In this document: positions 32,978 through 43,712 of the stretch, piece after piece
Layout of the letters: each line of letters starts with the position of its first letter
Numbering within the stretch: position 1 is the stretch's first letter
Origin: Microstegium vimineum
Taxonomy: Eukaryota; Streptophyta; Magnoliopsida; Poales; Poaceae
DNA length: 64,000 nt
Assembly (NCBI GenBank): GCA_022036555.1
Contig: CM039119.1
Location: 434,001 to 498,000 of the forward strand
Direction: 5' to 3'
Notes under the pieces: generated by a model
What the model was told of the DNA's origin: nothing
What the model saw: the letters and a program-made list of their open reading frames with translations, nothing else
The model's database searches: none
Made by a program: the position numbers and the translations under genes

Positions 32978-35374
32978 ATGGGTTTCAACCCTCCGGTGCC
33001 GCAGCAGGACAGCGACTGGGAGATCCGAGCGGCGGTGCTGGTGAGCCTTCTCCTGCAGGTGTTCCTCATCTTCGTGGGCCCCATGCGCAAGCGCTCCTCC
33101 TCCCCGGTACCCCGCTTCACCGTGTGGTCCTGCTACCTCCTCGCCGACTGGGTCGCCGACCTCGCCCTCGGCCTCCTCCTCAACAACATGGGCAACATCG
33201 GCTCCGGCAGCGGCGGCGGAAGCGGCTCGTCGTCCGTCTCCAACAACGTCGGCGGCCTCAATAAGCGCGGCAGCGGCGGCACCGCCGGCAACAGCAGCGC
33301 AAGCAGCAGCCCCATCATCTTCGCGTTCTGGACGCCGTTCCTGCTGCTCCACCTGGGCGGTCCGGACACCATCACCGCCTACTCGCTGGAGGACAACGAG
33401 CTGTGGCTCCGCCACCTCATCGGCCTCCTCTTCGAGCTCTTCTCCGCGTGCGTCATCTTCGGCTGCTCCGTGAACGGCAACCCACTGATCCACGCCACCG
33501 TGCTGGTGTTCGTCGTCGGCGTCGTCAAGTACGGCGAGCGCACCTACTCGCTCTACTCCGGCAGCGTGGACGGCTTCCGCAGCAAGATCCTGGACCCCCC
33601 CGACCCGGGCCCGAACTACGCCAAGCTCATGACGGAGTTCGACTCCAAGAAGAAGGCCGGGCTGGTGGTGGAGATCGACATCGCCAACGGCGAGGCCGAG
33701 CAGGCGCACGAGGAGATGGAGAAGCAGGAGACGAAGCGGCTGGTGCTGGACAGCACCAAGAGCGTGGAGGCACGGGCGTACGACTTCTTCCTCACGTTCC
33801 GGCGGCTCTTCGTCAACGTCATCCTCAGCTTCAAGGAGCGGCGGCAGAGCCAGGCCTTCTTCCTGGAGCGGCCGGAGACGACGCCCAGAGAGGCGTTCGA
33901 CGTGATCGAGGTGGAGCTCAACTTCATCTACGACATGGTGTACACCAAGGCGCCGCTTGCGCACAAGAAGACCGGCTGGGTGCTCCGCGGCGTCTGCTCA
34001 TGCTGCCTGGTGTCCGCGCTGCTCATCTTCTTCTTCCTCGACAAGCCCGGCCACCGGATCCTGCCCGTCGACGTCGCCATCACGTACGCGTTGTTGCTTG
34101 GTGGGCTGGCGCTTGACGCCGCGGCGCTGCTCATGATCTTCTTCTCCAACCGCGCCAAGGTGTACCTGGAGGAGCGGCGGCAGTGGGTGCTGCTACGCTG
34201 GCTGGCGTCGCTGAGGGAGGTCACCAAGCGGTGGCAGACGCGGCGCTGGTCGCGGAAGACCTCGCAGCTGAACCTCATCACCCACTCCCTGGGCAAGCCT
34301 ACGCACGCCGTGTGCTGTCTCTGGTTCAACAAGGTCGTCGACTGCCTCGGCATCGACGACATCGTCGACGACTTCGTCTTCATACGCCGCGTCAGGCTCA
34401 TCAAGGAGCAGCAGAGGGACGGCAGCAGCAGCAACAAGTTCTGCAGCTGGTTTGTTCGTCGTCCCAAGTGCTGCGATAAGGCGGGTGTACACGACACGGC
34501 GGACGAAACGGAGGAGTCCCGTCTCTTGGAGTTCATCTTCGATGATCTCAAAGGCTCGGCTCAGAAGCTGCAGCACAAGAGCGAGATCATGGAGGTGTGC
34601 AGCCGCCGGGGCAAAGGTGCCATCCACCGCCTTGCCAAGGACATCAAGGACAAGCTGCTCATCACGGATGACGACGCCGCCGCCGCCGCCGCCGACGAAG
34701 ATAACAAGAAGAAGAAGCCCAATAAGTTCGACCTCATCATGGAGAGCGTGACGAGCAAGGACTTCGACGAGTCGCTGCTGCTGTGGCACATCGCCACCGA
34801 CCTGTGCCGCCACAGGGACACGCAAGGTCTGCCGACGGAAGACACCCCAAGACCCTGTCGGTTTAGAGCCATCGCCAAGACCCTGTCGGAGTACATGCTG
34901 TACCTGCTGATCAAGCAGCCGGACATGCTGGCGGCGACGGCGGGCATCGGGCTGCTCCGCTACCGGGACACGCGCGCGGAGGCGCAGAGGTTCTTCGGCT
35001 CCATGGCGGCGTGGAACCCCGAGCACGACCACGACGACGCGCGGAGGATGCTGCTGAGCGTCAACACCACGCGGAAGCCCGCGGAGGTGAAGGGCGACCG
35101 GAGCAAGTCGGTGCTGTTCGACGCCGTCATCCTGGCCAAGGTGCTCCGGGAGCTGGACGAGGAGCTCATGTGGGACCTCATCACCAGGGTGTGGGGGGAG
35201 ATGCTGACGTACGCGGCGGGCAAGTGCCGCGGGAGCATGCACGTCCGGCAGCTCAGCCGCGGCGGCGAGCTCATCACCCTCGTCTGGTTCCTCATGGCGC
35301 ACATGGGGCTCGGCGACATGTACCAGATCCAGGCGGGAGACGCCAAGGCCAAGCTCATCGTCAGAGACCAGTAG
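32978..35374 (+). CDS. DUF4220/DUF594 membrane protein, intact single exon
   Basis: 798 residues, no intron. The N-terminal DUF4220 domain has hydrophobic membrane segments at about 17-34, 48-69, 112-126, 145-163 and 170-183, with the family signature LGGPDTITAYSLEDNELWLRHL beginning near residue 127 (split here by position only). Two more hydrophobic segments follow at about 330-390. A low-complexity Gly/Ser/Asn loop occupies 75-111. The C-terminal DUF594 part has LLWHIATDLCRH (about 600), SEYMLYLLIKQPDML (about 635) and GGELITLVWFLMAHMGLGD (about 762-780). The family is large in grasses, often clustered, and of unknown function. The start is the ATG in AAGGATGGG. Two dead paralogues lie downstream on the same strand. 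A 13-base direct repeat (AAGACCCTGTCGG, 34849 and 34877) creates a small extra segment between the two C-terminal motifs. Confidence 0.9.
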   Translation: MGFNPPVPQQDSDWEIRAAVLVSLLLQVFLIFVGPMRKRSSSPVPRFTVWSCYLLADWVADLALGLLLNNMGNIGSGSGGGSGSSSVSNNVGGLNKRGSGGTAGNSSASSSPIIFAFWTPFLLLHLGGPDTITAYSLEDNELWLRHLIGLLFELFSACVIFGCSVNGNPLIHATVLVFVVGVVKYGERTYSLYSGSVDGFRSKILDPPDPGPNYAKLMTEFDSKKKAGLVVEIDIANGEAEQAHEEMEKQETKRLVLDSTKSVEARAYDFFLTFRRLFVNVILSFKERRQSQAFFLERPETTPREAFDVIEVELNFIYDMVYTKAPLAHKKTGWVLRGVCSCCLVSALLIFFFLDKPGHRILPVDVAITYALLLGGLALDAAALLMIFFSNRAKVYLEERRQWVLLRWLASLREVTKRWQTRRWSRKTSQLNLITHSLGKPTHAVCCLWFNKVVDCLGIDDIVDDFVFIRRVRLIKEQQRDGSSSNKFCSWFVRRPKCCDKAGVHDTADETEESRLLEFIFDDLKGSAQKLQHKSEIMEVCSRRGKGAIHRLAKDIKDKLLITDDDAAAAAADEDNKKKKPNKFDLIMESVTSKDFDESLLLWHIATDLCRHRDTQGLPTEDTPRPCRFRAIAKTLSEYMLYLLIKQPDMLAATAGIGLLRYRDTRAEAQRFFGSMAAWNPEHDHDDARRMLLSVNTTRKPAEVKGDRSKSVLFDAVILAKVLRELDEELMWDLITRVWGEMLTYAAGKCRGSMHVRQLSRGGELITLVWFLMAHMGLGDMYQIQAGDAKAKLIVRDQ

Positions 35375-36163
35375 TAGCCTAGCTAGGACGAAGCAGCTCA
35401 GCTCAGCTCGCTCATCGTCGTTCATCTATGCTGCTATGCGTTCCCTTCCCTTGCCATCGCGTCTACTCATTTTTACCGAGCGTTGTATTATCGCACTGAT
35501 TATAATTTGGCTGTTTGTCGCTAGTCGACATCCATCAGCTAGGACGTACCATAATAAAAGTTTGTTTTTACATACACATCCTGTACGTATTTATGCTAAA
35601 CTAGGAAGGTCTCACACAATTGGATCGGACGGAGATTGTATACGCCGTTTTTTCAACCGAGCTGAGACTGCGAATCAGGGATATCGAAGAACTGCGAATC
35701 GTGGACTAAAAGACCATACAACTAGGATTGAAAAGGGACCTTTAGCTCTTTAGCTCTGATTGATAATACTAACCAAGACTAAAAAAAACTTCAACCCATA
35801 CCGCCTGGGGCTGCCACATTGCCAACCGGAACTGATTATTTGGAATTTTTCCCATTTACATCCCAGTGTGGGGCAAGTTAGCCTCATCTCCTTGACCTCC
35901 AATAAAGGAATTTCCTACGGGTAATCAGGGAACATATCCCAGTATCATATCTATCTCTCTATGTGTGGAAATGAATGCCCAAACACATGATAACTGGATT
36001 GGACATTGAAGAAGAGAGTAAGCAGTGTCCCACAACAGCACCAGAACATTGTTGTCGTGCTGCTGCCGTTGGGTCTTGGGTTGATGCAACATAGCTATCC
36101 CTACTATCATTGTCGTGGTTTAACCCGACAGTGATAGGGGACTTCACCGTTGAGTTAATATAT

Positions 36164-37012
36164 GAGATATTTACTTGTATGGCCCTATAAAAAATACATC
36201 TTTCTTGTATAACCTTTTTTTTCCCGAACTTACTTGTATGACCCTCAAATGAAATTTCCTTCTTTCTATAGTCTTCTGTCCGATTCAGGCCCCTAACAGT
36301 GTTAAGTAACCCCTAGCGAGAAAAATAACATTTTAGTAGAAAAATTATATCTATTTCATATGACTTCGGATGAGGACAATTTTTATATGAAAATTATAGC
36401 TCTCAACGAGATCTACAACTTTCTAGTTCTGAGTTTTTTTTTTAATTTGAGATTGTTAGTTGCTCAAAAAATAAACAATATTTCAGCAGTATTTGAAAAT
36501 TTATATTATTCGTTTAGCATCTTAATGATATCAAAAGAAAAAAACATGCAACTAAAAAGTTATAGATCCCATTGAAAGCTACAAATTTCATATATAAAGT
36601 ATGTCAGTTTGACACCATGTAAGAAAAATATGATTTTTCCAAGCCGATAAGTGATGATGTGCGATTGATACCCTGCTAAAATATTGTTTAATTTTTTTTG
36701 AGAAACTTAGTGACCTCAAATTAAAAAACTCAAAACTAAAAAGTTGTAGATCTCGTTGAGCATATAAAAATCATTCTCATCCAAAACCATATGAAATAGA
36801 TACAATTTTTCTATTAAAACATTATTTTCTCGGTAGGGGTAAAATGATAATTTTACCTAACACTTGACATCGTTAGGGCCTGAATTGGACTGAAGGCCAT
36901 AGAAAAAAGGAAAATTCGTTTTAGGGTCATATAGGTAAGTTTGAAAAAACAGGCCACACAAGGAGGAGATGCATTTTTTACAGGGCCATAGAGTGGTAGA
37001 GGTAAATGTCTC
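36164..37012. mobile_element. Mutator-like foldback element, 849 bp, with 9-bp target duplication
   Basis: Flanks are TTAATATAT (36155-36163) and TTAATACAT (37013-37021), 8 of 9 matching. Arms of over 300 bp are inverted copies: GAGATATTTAC..TATGGCCCTATAAAAAATACATC on the left pairs with GATGCATTTTTTACAGGGCCATA..GTAAATGTCTC on the right, and pairing continues inward (ATCTATTTCATATG; GAGATCTACAACTTT). The 9-bp duplication points to Mutator-like transposition. No coding capacity. Confidence 0.75.
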
Positions 37013-37429
37013 TTAATACATAGGATGCCCAACATTATCCGGATTATTACCCAGTAGCGTATTCTTTGGTTTTTCAAAATCTACAGCTAAAGAGATGGAT
37101 ATATAATATCTCAATTTATGTCATAGATATATAGTAGGTCCAGGGTATTTCCGCCGATGGAATGAAATATGCTAAGCTTGCGCAAGAGTTAAAGGATATG
37201 CATGCAGGCACGCATGGTCATTGGCCACTTTGATGCATGCATGCATGTCCCTTAAACTGCATGGCTTGAAGTGAATTAAAGCACTTCAACATATATGGTT
37301 TGAGAAAGATATATGCGCTTCTAAACAAGACGTCACTTTATTCTCGCTGTGTCTTCACCTAGCTAGCTAGTTTCTATATATTCAACTTCTCGTCTTTTAC
37401 CTATATGTGTGATGTAAACTGTGAAGGAA

Positions 37430-37560
37430 GCAAAAAACTTGTTGATGCACTTTAAGTTAGTGCCGGCCCTTTCTCCGATCCGTGTCTTGCAGAGGCTTAA
37501 AGAGCTTTATTCCACAGAAGGAGTGTCCAGTGTCCACAACAAAAGCTACGAGAGAGGCAA
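37430..37560 (+). repeat. Local dispersed repeat, copy 1
   Basis: TTGTTGATGCACTTTA, a CCGGCCCTTTCTCCGATCCG block, GTCTTGCAGAGGC and GTCCACAACAAAAGCTA recur with divergence near 38725 and 40550. No protein-coding potential is evident. It is probably a locally duplicated segment or old transposon. Confidence 0.55.
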
Positions 37561-38599
37561 GCTTAGATTTTGTGGAGTGAAATCCGTGGATCTAGTGGCA
37601 GATCCACTATTTTTTGGAGCAGATCAGCCGTGGAGCTGCTAGAGCTGAGTCCGTTTGGCTTAAAAACATCTAGAGTGGAGTTGACGTTATTGTTGTTGTT
37701 GTTTTTTTTATCTAGAGCTGCGTGAAGATACCAAACATGCCCTTATTCCATAGAAGTGTCGAACAACAAAAGCTATGAGAGAGGCTACGATGGATCGGAG
37801 GAGCGTTCGAGGTGAGTGATGCATGGAGGTTGATCTCAACTTCATCTTTTCTCAGTTTGCTTACTCTGCTAGTATGCATTTGGACTTAATACCATTGAAT
37901 CTGTGGTGTTGACCTTCTAAAATTGTACATTATTTCTGAATTGTGACATCAAACACGTTTCTATGTATTTATTCCTTATATATATAGGGGAATTGTCAAA
38001 AACAAAAAAAGTGTGTTGAATTACTCTGAAGTGTGACATCGACAAAGGCGAGGAAGACTGAGCGAGCCCTCGATCGCTCAATTCCATCATAGTGAACGTT
38101 CACTCCCACTTCTGTGCGTCACGCATGCTAAAAAACAAAATATTTTAAAAAAAACTGCTATAACTTTTGAATGGTATATTTATTTTTAATTCTGTTTGTA
38201 CCAGTGTACTTAACGAGACGAACAAAACTAGACCTCCACTTTCATATATTTCCAAAAGTTTTACTCATATTTTATATATTAACTTTATAACTTATAATTT
38301 ATGCCAAATCTAAAAAAGATAAAGGTTATGAAATTTCATTCTAGTAGCAAATTACATGTATTAACTTGTAACTCAAATTACATGTATTAACTTGTAACTT
38401 ATGGTATGGCATGACGTGTGTCGTCGTCACTACTTTTTGATGCATGCATGTTGGTCCAGTCCTGTCCTGCCTCTGCTGTGTGCCTTGCCGCCTCTCGTAC
38501 GTAAAGCAATTGAAACACCGGCCGGCCGGATATAGAGTATAGACGTGATCGATGGAACTTGGTGCCTGCTGTCTTGGCTTAGCTAGCTTTTTTTTCTAG

Positions 38600-38860
38600 C
38601 AGGACTGTAGCAGTAGTAGCGTCGACAACAATCTAGTAGCTAGCATCACCGACATATGATCTGCGAATTGCAATATGCAAGGTGTGGCCCGAGTGAAGTG
38701 GCTAGACAAGTTACTAGCGAGTTGCAACAAGCTTTTGTTGATGCACATGCACTTCAGTGCTGCCGGCTCTTTGTCTGATCCGTCTCTTGCGCGGCAGAAA
38801 AGGCTTATATTAATATATTCCATCGTCCATCCATCACCTAGGAGCTGGACAGTAGCAGAC
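38600..38860 (+). repeat. Local dispersed repeat, copy 2
   Basis: Shares AGCTTTTGTTGATGCAC, GCCGGCTCTTTGTCTGATCCG, TCTTGCGCGGCAGAAAA and CATCCATC..CTAGGAG blocks with the copies at 37430 and 40530. It ends at the hAT MITE at 38864. Confidence 0.55.
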
Positions 38861-38863
38861 TAG

Positions 38864-39107
38864 GGGTCTGTTCGGTAAAGTTATACTCTCTAATTCACTG
38901 ATGAAGTGATTTTATAGCTAAAAATAATTTTCTTTAATTTTTAGTCCAAACTTTACAAATCAGCATGGAGTTCACAGAACCAGTTGAAACTATTTTTTTT
39001 AGCTCCCGGCCTTTTAGCTTATTTCAGAGAATCACTACAATTAGCAAAAGAATCTCTTCTCACTAAAAAACTGTGTTTGACAGCCACTCCGCGCTGTCAA
39101 ACGGCCC
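38864..39107. mobile_element. hAT-type MITE, 244 bp
   Basis: Flanked by CAGACTAG (38856-38863) and CTGGCTAG (39108-39115), 6 of 8 matching. Termini GGGTCTGTTCGG and CCGTTTGAC-like (other strand) are related inverted repeats. No coding capacity. Confidence 0.55.
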
Positions 39108-40519
39108 CTGGCTAGCAGTAGTGTCCACAACAGGCTAGTTAGCATCATCGTATCACCGACATGATCGGCCCTTTCTGCTCCAGCGCCGCGGCGACAAATA
39201 AATAAAGACGCTGGAGGCTTCAGAACGACAAATAAAGACATGCCCTTTCTTCTCGATCAGAAGACAAGTTACATATATACCGGAATGGAATGGCTGTAAG
39301 GGCATGCATATGAATGCAGGTGTCGAGTTCACAGACAGATTCACCGTGACGTACTGATCATGTAAAAAGAAGCCCAATCACATGTCTTAAATGGGCCAAA
39401 TTAAATCCATGGAGAAAGTCAAAGCCAATCAAAGTACTCTATATATTTAGAAAATTTGAGACAAGAATTGATTTAAGGACTAAACAATCTTGGAAGGTTT
39501 ATCCCTTAAATCTGAAAAATTCACGTGGCAGAAGCAAATTTGGAGTCGATATGACATCAAATGAGAAACTTTTATACCAAAGTTCTATATCATTTAAACA
39601 CCAAAATTGACTTATTTGGTATAATATGACTCTGTGTGCATCTTGACATAAGCATATCCTTCATCATGCATCTTTTTGTCTAAAATGTTAGGCAAATTTT
39701 GCTGATGGACTAACGTTCTTTATTGAGTGAAATTTTTGTTGAACACTCTTATTCTGTCTATTTGCCGAGTGCCATTAAAAAAACATGATATTTAGCTCCT
39801 CAACACTGCATATATTATTTTATTCATTTCCTCACGTTTGAAAAGAGAGACGTGCAAAATGTCACTTGTACCCTTGTCTTCAACCTCCTCCTGCTAATAA
39901 ATCATATAATAACATGTTTGTGTAGTAGATATATGTGGTAATATATATACACATATATGATTTATGACCATTGAAACACTTTTGTGTAGTAGAACATGTT
40001 GATAATTTAGTTATAGATTTGAGGGGATAGTTTATGCTTTTTTAATTAATGACCAAAATGGTATTCTAAATGTAAATTTAATGGGTTACCTATATTCTGT
40101 TATAAGCATGTGAGTAATTAGATTTAAATTTAGGTTTTTAATATTATATGATGTTTCTTAATGGTACATAGGTGGGTAATATAGGTTCATGGGTTACGTA
40201 TGCCGACTAACACACAATCAAGGTGAGTAATTATTTATAAAATAGAATAAAGGTAAATGGCTATTATTATCAATCGTACATGCATAGAGGTGGGTAATTA
40301 TGTTTATGCGACTAATTTTCTAAATAAAAGCAACTTAGGATTGTCGCATAAATCATTTTTTGGTAAATAAATGTTAATTTGATTAATATAATAAATGTGT
40401 TCAATTATAGTTTTCTTAGTTTGTACATGCGTCATGTAGAACTCATTTAGACGCTCAAACATGTTATTTTCTTTTGCAAGTTAAAGTTTCTTTTAGCTTT
40501 GTAGCTTGAATTGTGTGAA

Positions 40520-40720
40520 GGACAAATTACTAGCAAGAAGCTTTTAATTTGTTGATGCACTTTAGTGCCGGACCCTTTCTCCGATCTATATCCGTCTCTT
40601 GCAGAGGCAGAAAAAGACTTGTTCCATCCATCCGAGGCTAGGAGTAGGACATACTGTAGGAGCAGTGTCGACAACAAGCTGCATGCAAATTGCAATGTGA
40701 GGACAGCATGCACTCACGTA
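40520..40720 (+). repeat. Local dispersed repeat, copy 3
   Basis: Contains AGCTTTTAATTTGTTGATGCACTTTAGTGCCGG in two recognisable blocks, TCTTGCAGAGGCAGAAAAAG, CATCCATCCGAGGCTAGGAG and GTGTCGACAACAAGCT, matching copy 2 most closely. Confidence 0.55.
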
Positions 40721-40975
40721 ACGTATCAATTCCATTTCCTGCTACAGGACACCAAACGATGGATATATATATCACCACACAGACAAGCCCAGCGTGCATT
40801 GCAGCTGCAAATGCAATACATATGTGTTACACGCCACCATATATAGCTCAAATTTTGCAGCGAATTTGAGGCGCCAAATAATATTAAATAAACAAAAAAA
40901 AAGGCCGGGGCCGCGCGACAAGCAACTGCTGGTGCGTATTTTTGTTTTCCTTTTCTTTTTCGTTTGCATATAGAA

Positions 40976-40983
40976 CATATATA

Positions 40984-41024
<41 letters not shown>
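40976..41024. repeat. (TA)n microsatellite
   Basis: About 49 bases of almost pure TA with one phase break. Confidence 0.9.
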
Positions 41025-41026
<2 letters not shown>

Positions 41027-41379
41027 CATACAACTCATCTTTTTCTTTTCCGACCAACTTGCATTATGCTGATATGTCTAGGTGTAGCTCGAAATTTTTT
41101 CTCGTCATCCTTGAATAGGCACCAAAACTATAGTAGGAATTTGGTACTTGTCCCATATTAATTTTCACTTGTTTTTGGATGATTAAGGACCCCTGTTTTG
41201 TCCTCACCGTTAACCCACAAAGAAGACGCATACATTAGTGACGCTAAAACAAGAAACGTCACAGATCTAGGACTAGAGATGTCTCTGTATAGTTTGCCAA
41301 GACCAAGTAGGAATTAATACCCACCTAAATTGAAGTGTCGCACAATACTCTAGGGATCAATAAAGGTGTTGTCGGTGTT

Positions 41380-42900
41380 AATTTGTGTTATGCCGGCTCA
41401 GTTGGTTGCGCTAGATGGACACTGTGATGTATAGTGGTTTGGGCAGAACGTCCTTGCGTTAAGTTTGAGTTGTTCGTGTTTCTAGCACCAAGTTTGCGTG
41501 GTAGGGGTTACAAACTAACAAGAGAGGAAAAGCTTCCCGAGTCTTTGTATATACGAGTGTGAGTTCGACCCCCCCCCCCTCGCCTTCGAGGATGCCCCAC
41601 TTCCCCTTTTGTAGCTCAAGGGGAAGTGCTCATTACATGAGTCGAGGAGTCAAGAAGAAAAGGAAGAAAGAGAAAAAATGATCCTCCTTTATTGAGTTCG
41701 GTCGGCCGCCAGGCCAATGATGTCTATGGCCCTATGTTCCAGTCCTGCCTGCTGGTGGTGGCGCATGCGTGTGTTTGTCAATGAACCATAGCGTCCTATT
41801 TCCTTGTCGGTATCGTGGACTGGTCATGTCAGTCGGTCATGATGTCTTATCTCATCCACGTGGATGGCTAGGTTGATGATTTCTTGTGTCAAAAATTGTA
41901 CATGAGATGGATGACACAGTGCCTACGTGCCTAGTATTGTGCCTAGTACTGTAGGCGATGTGACCCGTAAAGTGTGGTCAGTCACGTCCATGGCCTATGT
42001 CGAGACACACCTATTTCTTATATGGTGTTCATTGCCTGACCATGGCCTAGTGCCTTTTGTCGTGTAGTGTTTGGGGAAGGATCTCCCTCTATTGGGAAAG
42101 AAGGAGCCTACCTGGGCGAGGCGAGATACTCGTCGTCTTAGACGAAGTCCGCCCCTCAAGGGTCGAACAGGGCGAGACCCGCCAATGACGGAGTCCGACC
42201 TTCCGGGGGGGGGGGGGGGGGGGTTGGACAAGGCGGGATCCACGATTCAGACGGAGTTCAACCCTCGAGGGTCAGACGAGACAAGACCCACGCCTTAGAC
42301 GGACTCTGACCTTCGGGGTTCGAATGGGGCGGGACCCTCTCCTTAGATGGAGTCTGACCTTCGGGTCGGACGAGACGAAACCTGTGTCTTAGACGGAGTC
42401 CAACCTTCGCGGGGGTGAAGGGGCAGGACCCGTTTCTTAGATGGAGTCCGACCCTCGTGGCTTGGATGAGGCAAGACCCACGCCTTAGACGGAGTGCGAC
42501 CTTCGGCTGTCATACGGGACATGACTCGTGTCTTAGACGGAGTGCGACCTTTAGGGGTTTGGACGGGGCGGGACCCTCTCCTTAGATGGAGTCCGACCCT
42601 CGGGGGTCGAACGGGGTGAGACCCACGTCTTAGATGGAGTCCGGCCTTCGGGGTCGGAAGAGGGGAGACACGTGTCTTAGATGGAGTCCAACCCTTAGGG
42701 TCGGACAGGGCGAGACCGTCGCCTTAGACAGAATCCGACCTTCGCGAGGACGGAAGGGGCAGGACCCGTTTCTTAGACAGAGTTCGACCCTTGGGAGTCA
42801 GACGAGGCAGGACCGTGTCTTGGACAAAGTGTGACTTTAGGGGGTTGGTCGAGGCGAAGCCTGTGCATATAAGGTGAGACGGAGAGATTCACCTTGAGAG
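41380..42900. repeat. LTR-like repeat with 14-copy minisatellite
   Basis: From about 42130 to 42830 the phrase TTAGACGGAGTCCGACCTTC (with variants such as TTAGATGGAGT) recurs about 14 times at intervals of roughly 46-58 bases, each followed by a GTCGGACGGGGCGGGACC-like block. The sequence before it (41380-42060) has no coding potential. Such arrays occur inside LTRs of some grass gypsy families, but ends and partner LTR are not visible here. A G-run lies at 42206-42222. Confidence 0.55.
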
Positions 42901-42937
42901 TTAGACGAAACAGACCGACCCACCCCTAGTAAAGATT

Positions 42938-43712
42938 TCCAAATGGGTCAAGCACGATGGGCTAGCACAGGCCCGGTCGAAAAAGCATGACACTAGCACG
43001 ACACGGGCACGGTGTCCATAGTGCCAGTGCCGGCACGGGCACGACAAGGTTAATGGGCCGACACGATAGTGGCCTGACTATTCTTAGCCCTTGGATTGAT
43101 TTGGAGTATTATGGTCTGTTTGGATTGGCTTGACCTAGCTATAAAAACAACCCCCTCTTCATTCTCTCCCATTCTTTTCCTCCCGGTCGTCATCCTCCCA
43201 TCCGTCATTTCTGTCTCGCCGCTCCTCCCGTCTCTTCCTCCCAACCTGCCTCTTCCTCCCAATTGGCAACAACAGAACCTCTCCACCTCTCGCTCACACC
43301 TCTCACTCCCTAGGCCGGCAACCCACGATCTCAGGCTACTCTCTCCCTTGCTCGTCTTCTCAAGGTGCGGCTACGGCGGCGGCATGATGATTACAACGGC
43401 GTTTATGCGAGGCATCGCTGCGACGGCGCAGCCGGGCTGAGGAGTCAATCGATGGCAGCGTGCTCAGCGCACCGGCGACGAGACAGGGCGCGGCGAGCTC
43501 CTTGGCACCTCCCTTGCAGTCACGGACGCCACGGGCCGACATGGGCACTACGGACTGCCATGCTCAGTGGCACGACACGACACGCTCCAGCACCTATAGT
43601 GTCGTGCCTGGACCGAAGGGGCAGCACGGTGGCACGTCCAGGCACGGCACGATAGACACGCGTGCCTAACGTGCCGTGCCCGTGCCGTTCCGGGCGCCCT
43701 GTTTGGAAATCT
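42938..43712. mobile_element. Non-autonomous DNA transposon, about 775 bp (tentative)
   Basis: Left GATTTCCAAATGGG and right (other strand) GATTTCCAAACAGGG form inverted termini, with subterminal GGCACGGGCACG-like words on both sides. Sequence of the minisatellite type (GGGTTGGGCGGGACGACATCC) resumes right after it, suggesting insertion into the repeat. No transposase is seen. The superfamily is unresolved; hAT is possible. Confidence 0.45.

Noticed and set aside
32933..33964. 343-residue minus-strand ORF
   Set aside because: Same reason; a reverse-frame shadow of the DUF4220 N-terminal half.
34193..35425. 410-residue ORF on the minus strand opposite the DUF4220 gene
   Set aside because: It is the shadow of a GC-rich gene: no recognisable domain, composition of a reverse frame, and the sense strand has clear DUF4220/DUF594 motifs and a dead paralogue with the same sense motifs.
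37640..37745. Possible small MITE (GTCCGTTTGG ... CCAAACATGCCC)
   Set aside because: Termini are suggestive but no target duplication and no consistent arms were found.
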